Shown here in pieces: positions 17,829 through 24,179 of a stretch of 28,733 bases of DNA. This DNA comes from CAZART01 sp964487555 (GTDB lineage Bacteria > Bacteroidota > Rhodothermia > Rhodothermales > VXPQ01): NCBI GenBank assembly GCA_964487555.1, contig CAZART010000068.1, positions 1 through 28,733 on the forward strand, read 5' to 3'. The translations under genes and the position numbers were made by a program. The number at the start of each line of letters is the position of its first letter. Position 1 is the first letter of the stretch. The notes beneath the pieces are model-generated. The model did no database searches, was not told the DNA's origin, and saw only the letters and a program-made list of their open reading frames with translations.

Positions 17829-18869
17829 TCAGGCGGTTTCGGCCATGGTTCGCGGCGGAGCGGGGATCAATCCGGACGTTTCCGGCAGGCCGAGCAGCAG
17901 GTTTAGATTGTGGATGGCCTGGCTCGCGGCGCCTTTGAGCAGATTGTCCATGGCAAAAGCAATGACGAGCTGCCGGCCCTGGACCATCCACCCTATATCG
18001 CAGAACGGCGTATGGACGGCATAGCGCAGCTCGGGAAGGGCATCCGGCCACAGGCGGACAAAGGGCTTTTCGCCGTAGGCAGATTCGTACCAGGCACCCA
18101 CGTCCGCTGCCGTCACGTCCCCGGGAAGACGAATTTGCGCCGTACCCCAGATGCCACGTGTCCACGGTCCGGAAACCGGTATGAAGGAGACGTGGGCGTC
18201 GGGGCCGAGGATCTGCTGCACTTCCGGCATGTGCTGATGTTGAAGTACCTTGTAGGCTCGGACGTTGCCTTCCCTGGTCGGGAAGTGCGTCGTCTCCTTC
18301 GGGCGTGCGCCGGATCCCGAGGCACCGGTGAGGGCGGTCACCGCCACGTCCAGCGCATCGAGGTGTCGCGCGAGCGGCATCAAACTGAGCGCGATGCCCG
18401 TCGCGAAGCATCCCGGATTGGCGATTCGGCGGGTACCGGGCGGATACGGCGCATTCATTTCAGGCAGGCCGTAGACGTAAGACGAGATCAGCTCGGGTGC
18501 CGGATGGGTGAATCCAAACCACTTGTCGTAGGTGGCGGCATCCGGGAAGCGGAAATCCGCACTCAGGTCCACGATGAGACCGTCGTAACCGGCGTTGAGC
18601 AGGGCAAGCGCCTGGGCGGCGCCTCTGCCGTGCTCGGCGGCTATAAAGACCGCGTCGATGTCCGCTACGTCGAGTTCATCGTGGGCGACGAACGTCAGGT
18701 TCGTCTCTCCTCGAAGCGCCGGATGCGCCTTCCATATCGGCTGACCGGCAAACGAGCGACTCGTGACCGCCGCCGGCTCCACGTTGGGATGTCCGAGCAG
18801 CAGCCGAATAAGCTCGCCCCCTACGTATCCCGCCCCATGAAGCAGCGCCGCTCTATGCATCATTTCCAT
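17829..18869 (-). CDS. argC: N-acyl-gamma-glutamyl-phosphate reductase
   Basis: This NADPH-dependent enzyme makes the N-acylglutamate semialdehyde. The nucleotide loop is HGAGYVGGELIRLL (usually GASGYTGGEL), and the catalytic Cys lies in IANPGCFATG (Cys154 from the start used here). YGLPEMN is the family loop. The product is 346 aa from the ATG at 18869, chosen because GGGGG lies eight bases upstream. Longer forms up to 18908 would begin inside the 8-bp repeat array and are less likely. It follows argG after a 152-bp gap filled by that repeat. Confidence 0.94.
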   Translation of the reverse strand: MEMMHRAALLHGAGYVGGELIRLLLGHPNVEPAAVTSRSFAGQPIWKAHPALRGETNLTFVAHDELDVADIDAVFIAAEHGRGAAQALALLNAGYDGLIVDLSADFRFPDAATYDKWFGFTHPAPELISSYVYGLPEMNAPYPPGTRRIANPGCFATGIALSLMPLARHLDALDVAVTALTGASGSGARPKETTHFPTREGNVRAYKVLQHQHMPEVQQILGPDAHVSFIPVSGPWTRGIWGTAQIRLPGDVTAADVGAWYESAYGEKPFVRLWPDALPELRYAVHTPFCDIGWMVQGRQLVIAFAMDNLLKGAASQAIHNLNLLLGLPETSGLIPAPPRTMAETA

Positions 18870-18900
18870 TTGAATTTCCCCCATGTCGCCGGCTCTCATC

Positions 18901-19028
18901 GTCAACACGTCAACACGTCAAAACTCGGCGTGCCACATCGTCCAAACTGTCCCGAAATCAACACGTCGATACGTCAACACGTCAACACGTCAATACGTCA
19001 CTAGGTCCAAACGTCCTGACGTCAAAAC
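18901..19028. repeat. 8-bp in-register tandem repeat between argG and argC
   Basis: The unit GTCAACAC (minus strand GTGTTGAC) repeats in an 8-bp register through about 16 units. Exact or near copies lie at 18901, 18909, 18917, 18957, 18973, 18981 and 18989, with degenerate units keeping GTC at 18949, 18965, 18997, 19005, 19013 and 19021. Three units near 18925-18948 have decayed. The array runs through the argG stop codon (19024-19022). On the transcribed strand it reads as repeated UUGAC. No spacer sequences are present, so it is not a CRISPR. Confidence 0.9.
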
Positions 19029-20215
19029 GTTCTCGCCTTCTGGGCGAGAAGTGCTTGTACGCCGTAAATCTGCGTGAAACCTTGCGCATCCCGTCCGTCC
19101 CACAGCTCGTTCGTTTCCCCGTACGTCGCGACGCCCGTGTCAAACATGGATGCGGGACTCTCGCATCCGAGCACCTGTGCGGTTCCTTTGAATAACCGCA
19201 CGCGCACCGCACCGGTCACGGGTTGCTGCGACGAATCGAGGAAGGCCTCGATGTCCCGCATCACGGGATCAAAATGCAGGCCCTCGTGCAGCAGTTGTCC
19301 GTAAAAATCGGCAAGATGATCTTTCTGAAATCGCTGCCAGCGCGTGAGGACAATCTTCTCAAGCTCCCGGTGCGCATGGATCAGGATGATCGGTGCAGGG
19401 GCCTCGAACCCGATGCGGCCTTTGATGCCCATGATCGTGTCGCCCACGTGGATGCCGCGACCGACGCCGTGTGCCGCGCCGCGCTCGTTCAGCGTCTCCA
19501 CGAGGGAGACGGGCGACATCGCGGCGCCGTCGAGCGCCGTCGGAATACCTTTTTCGAAAGCAAGTTCGAGGTCGAGCGGCTCATCCGGAGCATCGGCGGG
19601 AGAGATCGTATCGGGATACGCATCGTCCGGCAGCGGTTCCGTCGTCGACAGTGTTTCCCGGCCGCCGATGGTCGTTCCCCACAGGCCCCGATTGATCGAG
19701 TACGTGGTCGTCTTCTCGGGCACGTCGAATCCGCGCTCGCGCAGATAGCCGGTCGTATCCTGCCGGCTGAGTCCGAGGGTGCGAATCGGCGTGATAATGT
19801 CGAGGTCGGCCGCCAGAAGTCGAAGAGCAACGTCGAATCGCACCTGATCGTTGCCGGCGCCGGTCGATCCATGCGCGACGGCGCGGGCGCCGGTCCTGCG
19901 GGCGGCCTCGATGGCCTTCTTGGCCTGCGTCACCCGCTCCGGGCCGACGCACAGCGGATAGATACCGCCGCGCAGCACGTTCCCCTTGATGAGATAGCTC
20001 AGATGATCGTCGAAGAGGTCGCTACGTGCGTCGATCAGCTCGTGCCTTTCCGCCCCCAGATCCTTCGCCCGTCGCTCGATGGCCAGCGCGTCCCTCGAGG
20101 TGATGCCTCCCGTGTTGACGGTCACCGTGTAGACGGGCTCGCCGTACGTCTCGCGGAGGTAGGGAACGCAAAATGAGGTGTCGAGACCTCCGCTGAATGC
20201 CAGTACGATTGCCAT
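19022..20215 (-). CDS. argG: Argininosuccinate synthase
   Basis: This enzyme joins citrulline and aspartate with ATP to give argininosuccinate. The product is 397 aa, with the PP-loop ATP motif FSGGLDTS (7-14) directly at the N-terminus. GSTGAGNDQVRFD is the second family landmark. It is the first gene of the arginine operon and starts 22 bases after the T-tract of a strong terminator in its own leader (see 20238-20281). Its stop codon lies inside the 8-bp repeat array. It acts on free citrulline, so the upstream acyl group must first be removed by the argE-like enzyme. Confidence 0.95.
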   Translation of the reverse strand: MAIVLAFSGGLDTSFCVPYLRETYGEPVYTVTVNTGGITSRDALAIERRAKDLGAERHELIDARSDLFDDHLSYLIKGNVLRGGIYPLCVGPERVTQAKKAIEAARRTGARAVAHGSTGAGNDQVRFDVALRLLAADLDIITPIRTLGLSRQDTTGYLRERGFDVPEKTTTYSINRGLWGTTIGGRETLSTTEPLPDDAYPDTISPADAPDEPLDLELAFEKGIPTALDGAAMSPVSLVETLNERGAAHGVGRGIHVGDTIMGIKGRIGFEAPAPIILIHAHRELEKIVLTRWQRFQKDHLADFYGQLLHEGLHFDPVMRDIEAFLDSSQQPVTGAVRVRLFKGTAQVLGCESPASMFDTGVATYGETNELWDGRDAQGFTQIYGVQALLAQKARTF

Positions 20216-20237
20216 GACGTGCGCGATGTCGGTATTG

Positions 20238-20281
20238 AAAAAAATAAAAAAGGCGCCGATCCCGAGGTGGAATCAACGCCT
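20238..20281 (-). terminator. Intrinsic terminator in the argG leader, probable attenuator
   Basis: On the minus strand the arms AGGCGTTGATTCC (20281-20269) and GGGATCGGCGCCT (20263-20251) pair over 13 bp with three G-U pairs and a five-base loop ACCTC. The T-tract TTTTTATTTTTTT (20250-20238) follows. It ends 22 bases before the argG ATG and lies about 140 bases after a consensus promoter. That position inside the leader suggests attenuation rather than simple termination, although it could also stop read-through from the hydrolase gene upstream. The alternative pairing TCAAC-C-GC (20295-20288) with GCGTTGA (20279-20273) would break the terminator. Confidence 0.88.
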
Positions 20282-20323
20282 CTCCAAGCGGTTGAACGTC
20301 GGACGAGCCCGTCGCTCTACCAT
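20273..20323 (-). CDS. Candidate arginine leader peptide of the arg operon
   Basis: The short ORF reads MVERRARPTFNRLERR, then TGA. Six of its 16 residues are arginine, using codons CGA, CGG, CGT, CGC, AGG and CGT. The last two Arg codons and the TGA are the first bases of the terminator 5' arm. A ribosome waiting for Arg-tRNA would cover or expose the pairing segments, as in classical his or trp attenuators. There is no strong Shine-Dalgarno (GAAG lies three bases upstream of the ATG). Out-of-frame GC-rich sequence is often Arg-rich, so the content alone is not proof. Confidence 0.55.
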   Translation of the reverse strand: MVERRARPTFNRLERR

Positions 20324-20415
20324 GGTCTTCGGATAGCGCTATCCCCCACGCATGCGGCTCCCGCACGTCGAAGACGTCGGAAAGCGGCTGATGTATGTGG
20401 AATCATAGCGCTCAT
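20317..20415 (-). CDS. Upstream Arg-containing leader ORF, overlaps the leader peptide
   Basis: This 32-codon ORF begins almost at the predicted transcript start (ATG 20415; a second in-frame ATG at 20406 leaves a leader of about 12 nt). It contains the cluster FRRLRRAG and a second pair in AIRRPW, six Arg in all, which is not far above chance for GC-rich sequence. It ends with TAG at 20319-20317, overlapping the ATG of the second leader ORF at 20323, so translation of the two could be coupled. No ribosome binding site is seen. Confidence 0.35.
   Translation of the reverse strand: MSAMIPHTSAAFRRLRRAGAACVGDSAIRRPW
20331..20344. promoter_or_regulatory. 14-bp perfect palindrome in the arg leader
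   Basis: GGATAGCGCTATCC is a perfect palindrome. Its core ATAGCGCT recurs at 20405-20412 next to the predicted transcript start, so in RNA the two could pair over 8 bp. A further AGCGCT-centred palindrome, AAAAGCGCTTTT, lies at 20512-20523 upstream of the promoter. These could be operator half-sites or RNA-structure elements. No known regulator box is recognised. Confidence 0.45.
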
Positions 20416-20424
20416 AACGGCTAA

Positions 20425-20454
20425 ATGATAGCCTCTGAGCGGCATGTCTGTCAA
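20425..20454 (-). promoter_or_regulatory. Consensus promoter of the arginine operon
   Basis: On the minus strand TTGACA (20454-20449) is followed by 18 bases and TATCAT (20430-20425). The predicted start is near 20418, giving a leader of about 200 nt before argG. It matches the tRNA promoter in this window in form and spacing. Confidence 0.75.
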
Positions 20455-20627
20455 GGAAGGCGGGAGGACCCGTGCCTCGCCCCTCATCCTCGCAGATCCG
20501 CGCGCCCGGCTAAAAGCGCTTTTCCCCGGCGGCGGAGCTCATTATTGAAAAAACGTTAATTTGGTGCGTCAGCACGGATCACATGCATGAGGGCGCCTGA
20601 GTACGGAGCAAGGCGGCGCCGTCGTCT

Positions 20628-20758
20628 CGGGCGGTGCAGCACGGATCAGGCGCCTCGGGCGGTGCAGCACGGATCAGGCGCCTCGGGCGGTGCAGCACGG
20701 ATCCGGGCGCGTCGGGCGGTGCAGCATAGATCAGGGCGCCTCAGGGCGGTGCAGCACG
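20628..20758. repeat. 28-29 bp tandem repeat, about 4.6 copies, at the 3' end of the hydrolase gene
   Basis: Units start at 20628, 20656, 20684 and 20713, with a partial unit at 20742-20758. The first two are identical over 28 bp and the next two are 29 bp. Each starts with GGGCGGTGCAGCA and contains a GGCGCC-like centre. Units four and five encode the last residues and stop of the hydrolase (VLHRPEAP), so the array looks like tandem duplication of that gene's tail. There are no spacers. The rest of the 515-bp gap between argG and the hydrolase holds the arg promoter and leader. Confidence 0.92.
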
Positions 20759-21564
20759 TGATTCGCGAGGAAGGCGCTGAGGCCGGCCATGTAGCGAGGC
20801 TCCGCCTCTGCATGCCTTTCGTTATGCCGACCGGAGAGTTCGATGAACTTCTTGGGCTCCCTCGCGGCCTCGAAGAGCCGTTCGCCTTGCTCGAATGGAA
20901 TAATGTCATCGTCGGGACTGTGCATCACCATGACGGGGCAGCGACAGCGCACGATGCGGGCGAGATTGTCGAAATCGATCTTCGAAAGCAGGCGGACGGG
21001 CAGGAAGGGGTAGTGAAAGGCTCCGGCATCCGGTACGGAGGTGAACGTGGATTCGAGAATGAGCGCCCCGCACTGCACACGCTCGCACAGCCACGTCGCC
21101 GGGCCGCCTCCAAGTGAGCGTCCATGAACGATGACGTCCGACGGCGGAACGGATCGGTCACGAACGAGATATTGCCAGGCCGCTTCGGCATCCCGATACA
21201 GGCCCTCTTCCGACGGCGCACCGGTACTTTGCCCGTACCCTCGATAGTCTAGAATGAAGATGTTGAGTCCGAGGCGCCGAAGCATCTCTACGGTATCGAG
21301 CCGTCCCGAGATATTTCCTGCGTTTCCATGGAAGAAGAGAAGCGTGGCAAAAGCGTTGTCGTGAGGAATCCACCAGCCATGCAGCGTCTCGTCGTCCGAG
21401 GTCTTCAGGCGGACGTCTTCGTAGCCCAGGCCCACGGCGGCCGGTGTGCTGTAGAGCTCCCGCGTAGGGTAGAACAGGAGCCGCTCTTGCAGCAGATAGA
21501 TCAGGGTCGTCAGCGCACCGTAGCCGCCGGCTACGACGAGAAGTATCGGAATGGCAGCTTTCAT
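20731..21564 (-). CDS. Membrane-anchored alpha/beta hydrolase (ABHD13/BEM46-like)
   Basis: The product is 277 aa from the ATG at 21564. An N-terminal membrane helix (about 4-26) ends in QERLLFYPTRE, typical of the BEM46/ABHD13 type. The hydrolase fold follows, with oxyanion segment FFHGNAGN (77-84), nucleophile Ser150 in GRSLG, Asp in SPDDD (218-220) and His in SGRHNERH (247 or 251). The substrate is unknown; lipids or thioesters are usual in the fold. An in-frame start at 21630 directly abuts the mscS stop (TAAATG) but would put a charged stretch before the helix. The last codons lie in the 28-bp repeat. Confidence 0.87.
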   Translation of the reverse strand: MKAAIPILLVVAGGYGALTTLIYLLQERLLFYPTRELYSTPAAVGLGYEDVRLKTSDDETLHGWWIPHDNAFATLLFFHGNAGNISGRLDTVEMLRRLGLNIFILDYRGYGQSTGAPSEEGLYRDAEAAWQYLVRDRSVPPSDVIVHGRSLGGGPATWLCERVQCGALILESTFTSVPDAGAFHYPFLPVRLLSKIDFDNLARIVRCRCPVMVMHSPDDDIIPFEQGERLFEAAREPKKFIELSGRHNERHAEAEPRYMAGLSAFLANHVLHRPEAP

Positions 21565-21630
21565 AAGAAAAGGAACGTCAGTATTTCCGACGCGTCGGGC
21601 GTCGAATGCGCCGGGGATCTCCACGCACAT

Positions 21631-22716
21631 TTAAGCGCTAGGACGGTCCCCCTCCGATGCGGGCCAGTTCTTCTGGAGCAGAAACGACTCCTGGAGTGCC
21701 TTGGCCTCATCGACGAACAGCTGAAGGTGCGGGAACGGAATTTCGATGTCCGCCGCACGCAGCGCCTCACGAATTTTCTCGACGTATTCGAATTTTACCG
21801 GCATCTCGAGCTTGGGATTGATGAGGAACAGCCTCAGCACCATGTTGACGCTCGAGTCGTCAAGCTTCGTCACGACGACCTCGGACTTATAATTCGGATG
21901 AAGTCGCCCGTCTCCTTCCGTCAGTTTAATAACCACGTCACGCGCTTGTTGCGGATATTCTTTATACGCGATGCTGAACGGCACTTCGACGCGCACGATG
22001 CCGAGTATGGTATGGTTGATCAGTTTCTGGCTGATCATCATAATATTGGGCAAGACCATGTACTCGTGGTTGAGCGTACGAATGCGGGTGGAACGCAGCG
22101 TGATTTCGTCGACCGTGCCGTAGACGTCTTCCACCTCGATGTTGTCTCCGATGCGGAAGGGTTTGTCCATCAAAATGGTGATTCCCGAGATAAAGTTTTC
22201 GAGCGTATCGCGGGCTGCGAAGCCGACGGCTATACCCGCGATGCTGATGAAGGCAAGAAGGGCGGCAATGTCGACGTTGAGCTGTGCCAGCACCATCAAC
22301 ATGATGAAGATGATCCCGACGACGCGGAAGGTCTTCAGGAGAAGATTTTCGAGCCCGGGATCGACCTTTTTGCTCCCGGCGAGGAATTTGTTGAGGATCC
22401 GGTAGAGACCGCGGTAGACCGCGTAGAACAGGACGAAGACCAGGATCGCCAGGAGCAGTTTCGGGACGAACTCGATCACCAGATTCGCGAGCCCACCGTA
22501 AAGCTGCACCCAGAACAGATCCCACTCCCCGGTGATCAACAGACGGCCGGCCTCACCCACTTCTCGGCTGAGCTGCGTGAAGGCATCCGGTGAATCCGCG
22601 GCGGTGTCAGCGGCGGCCGTGTCGGCCTGCGCAATCAGAGAATCGGCCGCTGACTGAAAGTCATCGAGGGGCGCCTCCTGAGGCGATAACAACGTGAGAA
22701 GGCGTGGCTGAGACAT
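21631..22716 (-). CDS. MscS-family small-conductance mechanosensitive channel
   Basis: The product is 361 aa. An N-terminal Ala/Asp-rich stretch (20-45) precedes three membrane helices (about 78-102, 128-147, 150-180). The pore-lining helix reads FISIAGIAVGFAARDTLENF and leads into the beta domain ILMDKPFRIGDNIEV, the family hallmark. The cytoplasmic vestibule follows. The channel releases solutes on hypo-osmotic shock. It sits between folD (55 bp upstream) and the hydrolase on the same strand. The small poly-Ala/Asp region before the first helix is not typical of E. coli MscS. Confidence 0.93.
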   Translation of the reverse strand: MSQPRLLTLLSPQEAPLDDFQSAADSLIAQADTAAADTAADSPDAFTQLSREVGEAGRLLITGEWDLFWVQLYGGLANLVIEFVPKLLLAILVFVLFYAVYRGLYRILNKFLAGSKKVDPGLENLLLKTFRVVGIIFIMLMVLAQLNVDIAALLAFISIAGIAVGFAARDTLENFISGITILMDKPFRIGDNIEVEDVYGTVDEITLRSTRIRTLNHEYMVLPNIMMISQKLINHTILGIVRVEVPFSIAYKEYPQQARDVVIKLTEGDGRLHPNYKSEVVVTKLDDSSVNMVLRLFLINPKLEMPVKFEYVEKIREALRAADIEIPFPHLQLFVDEAKALQESFLLQKNWPASEGDRPSA

Positions 22717-22771
22717 GGGGAGATGGCTAAAACATACGAGAGGGCGGTAAATCCACGACGCGGCGATGGTC

Positions 22772-23653
22772 CTAGCAGTAATCGCCCCGCGCCGCGGAGA
22801 GGGTATTCTTCAGAAGCATGGCAATCGTCATGGGCCCGACCCCCCCCGGTACGGGCGTGATCGCCGACGCTTTTTCGCGAACGGGCTCAAAATCAACGTC
22901 GCCGACGAGTCGATATCCCCTTTCCCGCGAAGGATCATCCACCCGATTGATGCCCACGTCGATGACCACGGCCCCGTCCTTCACCATGTCGGCCCTCACG
23001 AAGTTGGCCCGGCCGATAGCGGCGATGAGGATGTCCGCCTGCCGCGCGATACCGGGAAGATCGCGCGTGCGACTGTGACAGGTGGTCACGGTGGCGTCGA
23101 CGCCGCGTTGGAGAAGCAGACTCGAGACCGGCCGTCCGACGATGTTCGACCGCCCGATGACGACGGCGTGCTTGCCGCTCGTTTCGATGCTCGACCGGCG
23201 CAGCATCTCCATGATGCCCGCCGGTGTCGCGGACACAAAGCCCGGCTCACCGAGGGAAAGACGGCCCACATTTTCGGGATGGAACCCGTCGACGTCCTTC
23301 CTTGGATCGATCGCATGGATGACCTTGCTTTCGGAGATGTGATCGGGAAGCGGAAGCTGCACGAGTATGCCGTCGACGGCGTCGTTCTCATTGAGCTCGT
23401 AAACCACTTCGAGCAGCTTCTTTTCGCTAATGCCGGCATCAAAGGTCAGCGTATCGCTGTCGATGCCGGCTTCCGCGGCGGCCTTCGTCTTGCCGCGCAC
23501 GTACGACGCCGACGCCGCGTCGTCGCCAACGAGCACCACGGCCAGATACGGCCGGCGGTGGCCCGCATCGGTCCACAGATCTACCTCCGTTCGGACGTCG
23601 GCTCTAACCGCCGACGCAATCGCTTTTCCGTCGATGATGGAATGGTCGGGCAC
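22772..23653 (-). CDS. folD: Methylene-THF dehydrogenase / methenyl-THF cyclohydrolase
   Basis: This bifunctional enzyme interconverts 5,10-methylene-THF and 10-formyl-THF. Lys55 in SYVRGKTKA is the cyclohydrolase lysine, LPLPDHI and DPRKDVDGFHP carry the conserved Asp122, the Rossmann loop is VIGRSNIVGRPV, and PVPGGVGPMT is the C-terminal signature. The product is 293 aa from the GTG at 23653. The open frame extends further upstream through low-complexity sequence that overlaps the inverted repeat, which is why the GTG is chosen. It is divergent from the riboswitch-controlled met genes. Confidence 0.94.
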   Translation of the reverse strand: MPDHSIIDGKAIASAVRADVRTEVDLWTDAGHRRPYLAVVLVGDDAASASYVRGKTKAAAEAGIDSDTLTFDAGISEKKLLEVVYELNENDAVDGILVQLPLPDHISESKVIHAIDPRKDVDGFHPENVGRLSLGEPGFVSATPAGIMEMLRRSSIETSGKHAVVIGRSNIVGRPVSSLLLQRGVDATVTTCHSRTRDLPGIARQADILIAAIGRANFVRADMVKDGAVVIDVGINRVDDPSRERGYRLVGDVDFEPVREKASAITPVPGGVGPMTIAMLLKNTLSAARGDYC

Positions 23654-23689
23654 TTCGTTGCCGGGCTCTGTTAGTAGGTTAAGCGTCAA

Positions 23690-23717
23690 GATATAGAACG
23701 AACAGGGGAAGGTGAAA
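23690..23717 (-). promoter_or_regulatory. Weak candidate promoter for folD
   Basis: On the minus strand TTTCAC (23717-23712), 16 bases and TATATC (23695-23690) would start transcription about 30 bases before the folD GTG. The match is modest and it overlaps one arm of the inverted repeat. Confidence 0.25.
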
Positions 23718-23795
23718 CGGGAAGAGAAGAGGAAAAGGAAAAGTGCCTTGTCCCCATCCCTGGAGAACCCTTCCTCTTCTCCAACTCCTTCCCCT
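23704..23795. repeat. Purine/pyrimidine inverted repeat in the folD-metY divergent region
   Basis: AGGGGAAGG (23704-23712) is complementary to CCTTCCCCT (23787-23795), and GAGAAGAGGAA (23724-23734) to TTCCTCTTCTC (23771-23781). The two pairs nest, so one long imperfect hairpin can form. One arm is almost purely purine. No T-tract follows on either strand, so it is not a standard terminator. The 526 bp between folD and metY hold this element, then the riboswitch, its terminator and a second stem. Confidence 0.75.
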
Positions 23796-23894
23796 ATGAA
23801 ATCAAAAGCGTTTCCATCTCGCCCGGCACCCACGACGCGGAACACGCCTCATTCACCTCTGGTATGACGACGCAATGAAACGATGTTTCTGATA

Positions 23895-24030
23895 GCTCAT
23901 CCAGAAGGGTGGAGGGTGCAGGCCCTTCGAAGCCCTGGCAACCGCTGCTGCCGATCTAGGCGGAAGAAAGGTGCCAATTCCTGCCTCGCGATTGAGTTTC
24001 GTCTCGCGCGAGGAAAGATGAGCGGGAGAG
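23895..24030 (+). promoter_or_regulatory. SAM-I (S-box) riboswitch controlling metY-metX
   Basis: The closing helix P1 is GCTCATC (23895-23901) with GATGAGC (24017-24023). Conserved internal elements are AGAAGGGTGGAGGGT, AGGCCCTTCGAAGCC, CTGGCAACC, then AGGTGCCAATTCCTGCC and AGGAAAGATGAG, all in the family order. P4 is CTCGCG with CGCGAG. The antiterminator strand GCGGGAGAG (24022-24030) overlaps P1 by two bases and pairs with CTCTTCCGC of the terminator. SAM should stabilise P1, free the terminator and switch the methionine genes off. No clear promoter is seen upstream of 23895. Confidence 0.96.
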
Positions 24031-24054
24031 TCCTCCTGGAATTCCAGGGACCGT

Positions 24055-24088
24055 CCTCTTCCGCTTTCGGCGCGGGGGAGGTTTTTTT
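24055..24088 (+). terminator. Riboswitch-controlled intrinsic terminator
   Basis: The arms CCTCTTCCGC (24055-24064) and GCGGGGGAGG (24072-24081) pair over 10 bp with two G-U pairs and a seven-base loop. Seven T residues (24082-24088) follow. The 5' arm can instead pair with the antiterminator at 24022-24030, giving the on state. Confidence 0.93.
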
Positions 24089-24122
24089 ATGTCCCTCTCG
24101 CAGGTCGACTCGTCGACCTTTC

Positions 24123-24174
24123 TGGATGATGCTGATTTACGACGTTCACAGCATCCACATTTATCAGTCATCCA
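24123..24174 (+). promoter_or_regulatory. Two mutually exclusive stems just before the metY start
   Basis: Stem A pairs TGGATGA-TG-CTGAT (24123-24136) with ATCAGTCATCCA (24163-24174), 12 bp with a two-base bulge, ending five bases before the ATG. Stem B pairs GATGCTG (24128-24134) with CAGCATC (24149-24155). They share the 5' arm, so only one can form. The same arm is also complementary to TCATCCA in riboswitch P1 (23897-23903). A further small hairpin, AGGTCGA/TCGACCT, lies at 24102-24119. Confidence 0.5.
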
Positions 24175-24179
24175 GTACA

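Noticed and set aside
17910..19004. Plus-strand open frame (364 codons) opposite argC
   Set aside because: It covers argC antisense and ends in the translated 8-bp repeat (HVNTSIR...), which is repeat sequence and not a protein domain.
20251..20281. T-box riboswitch (GAGGTGGAATC resembles a T-box core)
   Set aside because: The resemblance is on the plus strand, away from argG, and there is no stem I or specifier loop. The minus strand here is an intrinsic terminator.
20628..20758. CRISPR array
   Set aside because: The 28-29 bp units are directly adjacent with no unique spacers, and no cas genes are present. The same holds for the 8-bp and 17-bp arrays.
23654..23845. N-terminal extension of folD
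   Set aside because: The frame is open but encodes a Phe/Leu-rich run generated by the purine/pyrimidine inverted repeat. The FolD fold begins at the GTG at 23653.
23883..24179. N-terminal extension of metY
   Set aside because: This stretch is the SAM-I riboswitch and its terminator, so it is non-coding leader despite the open frame.
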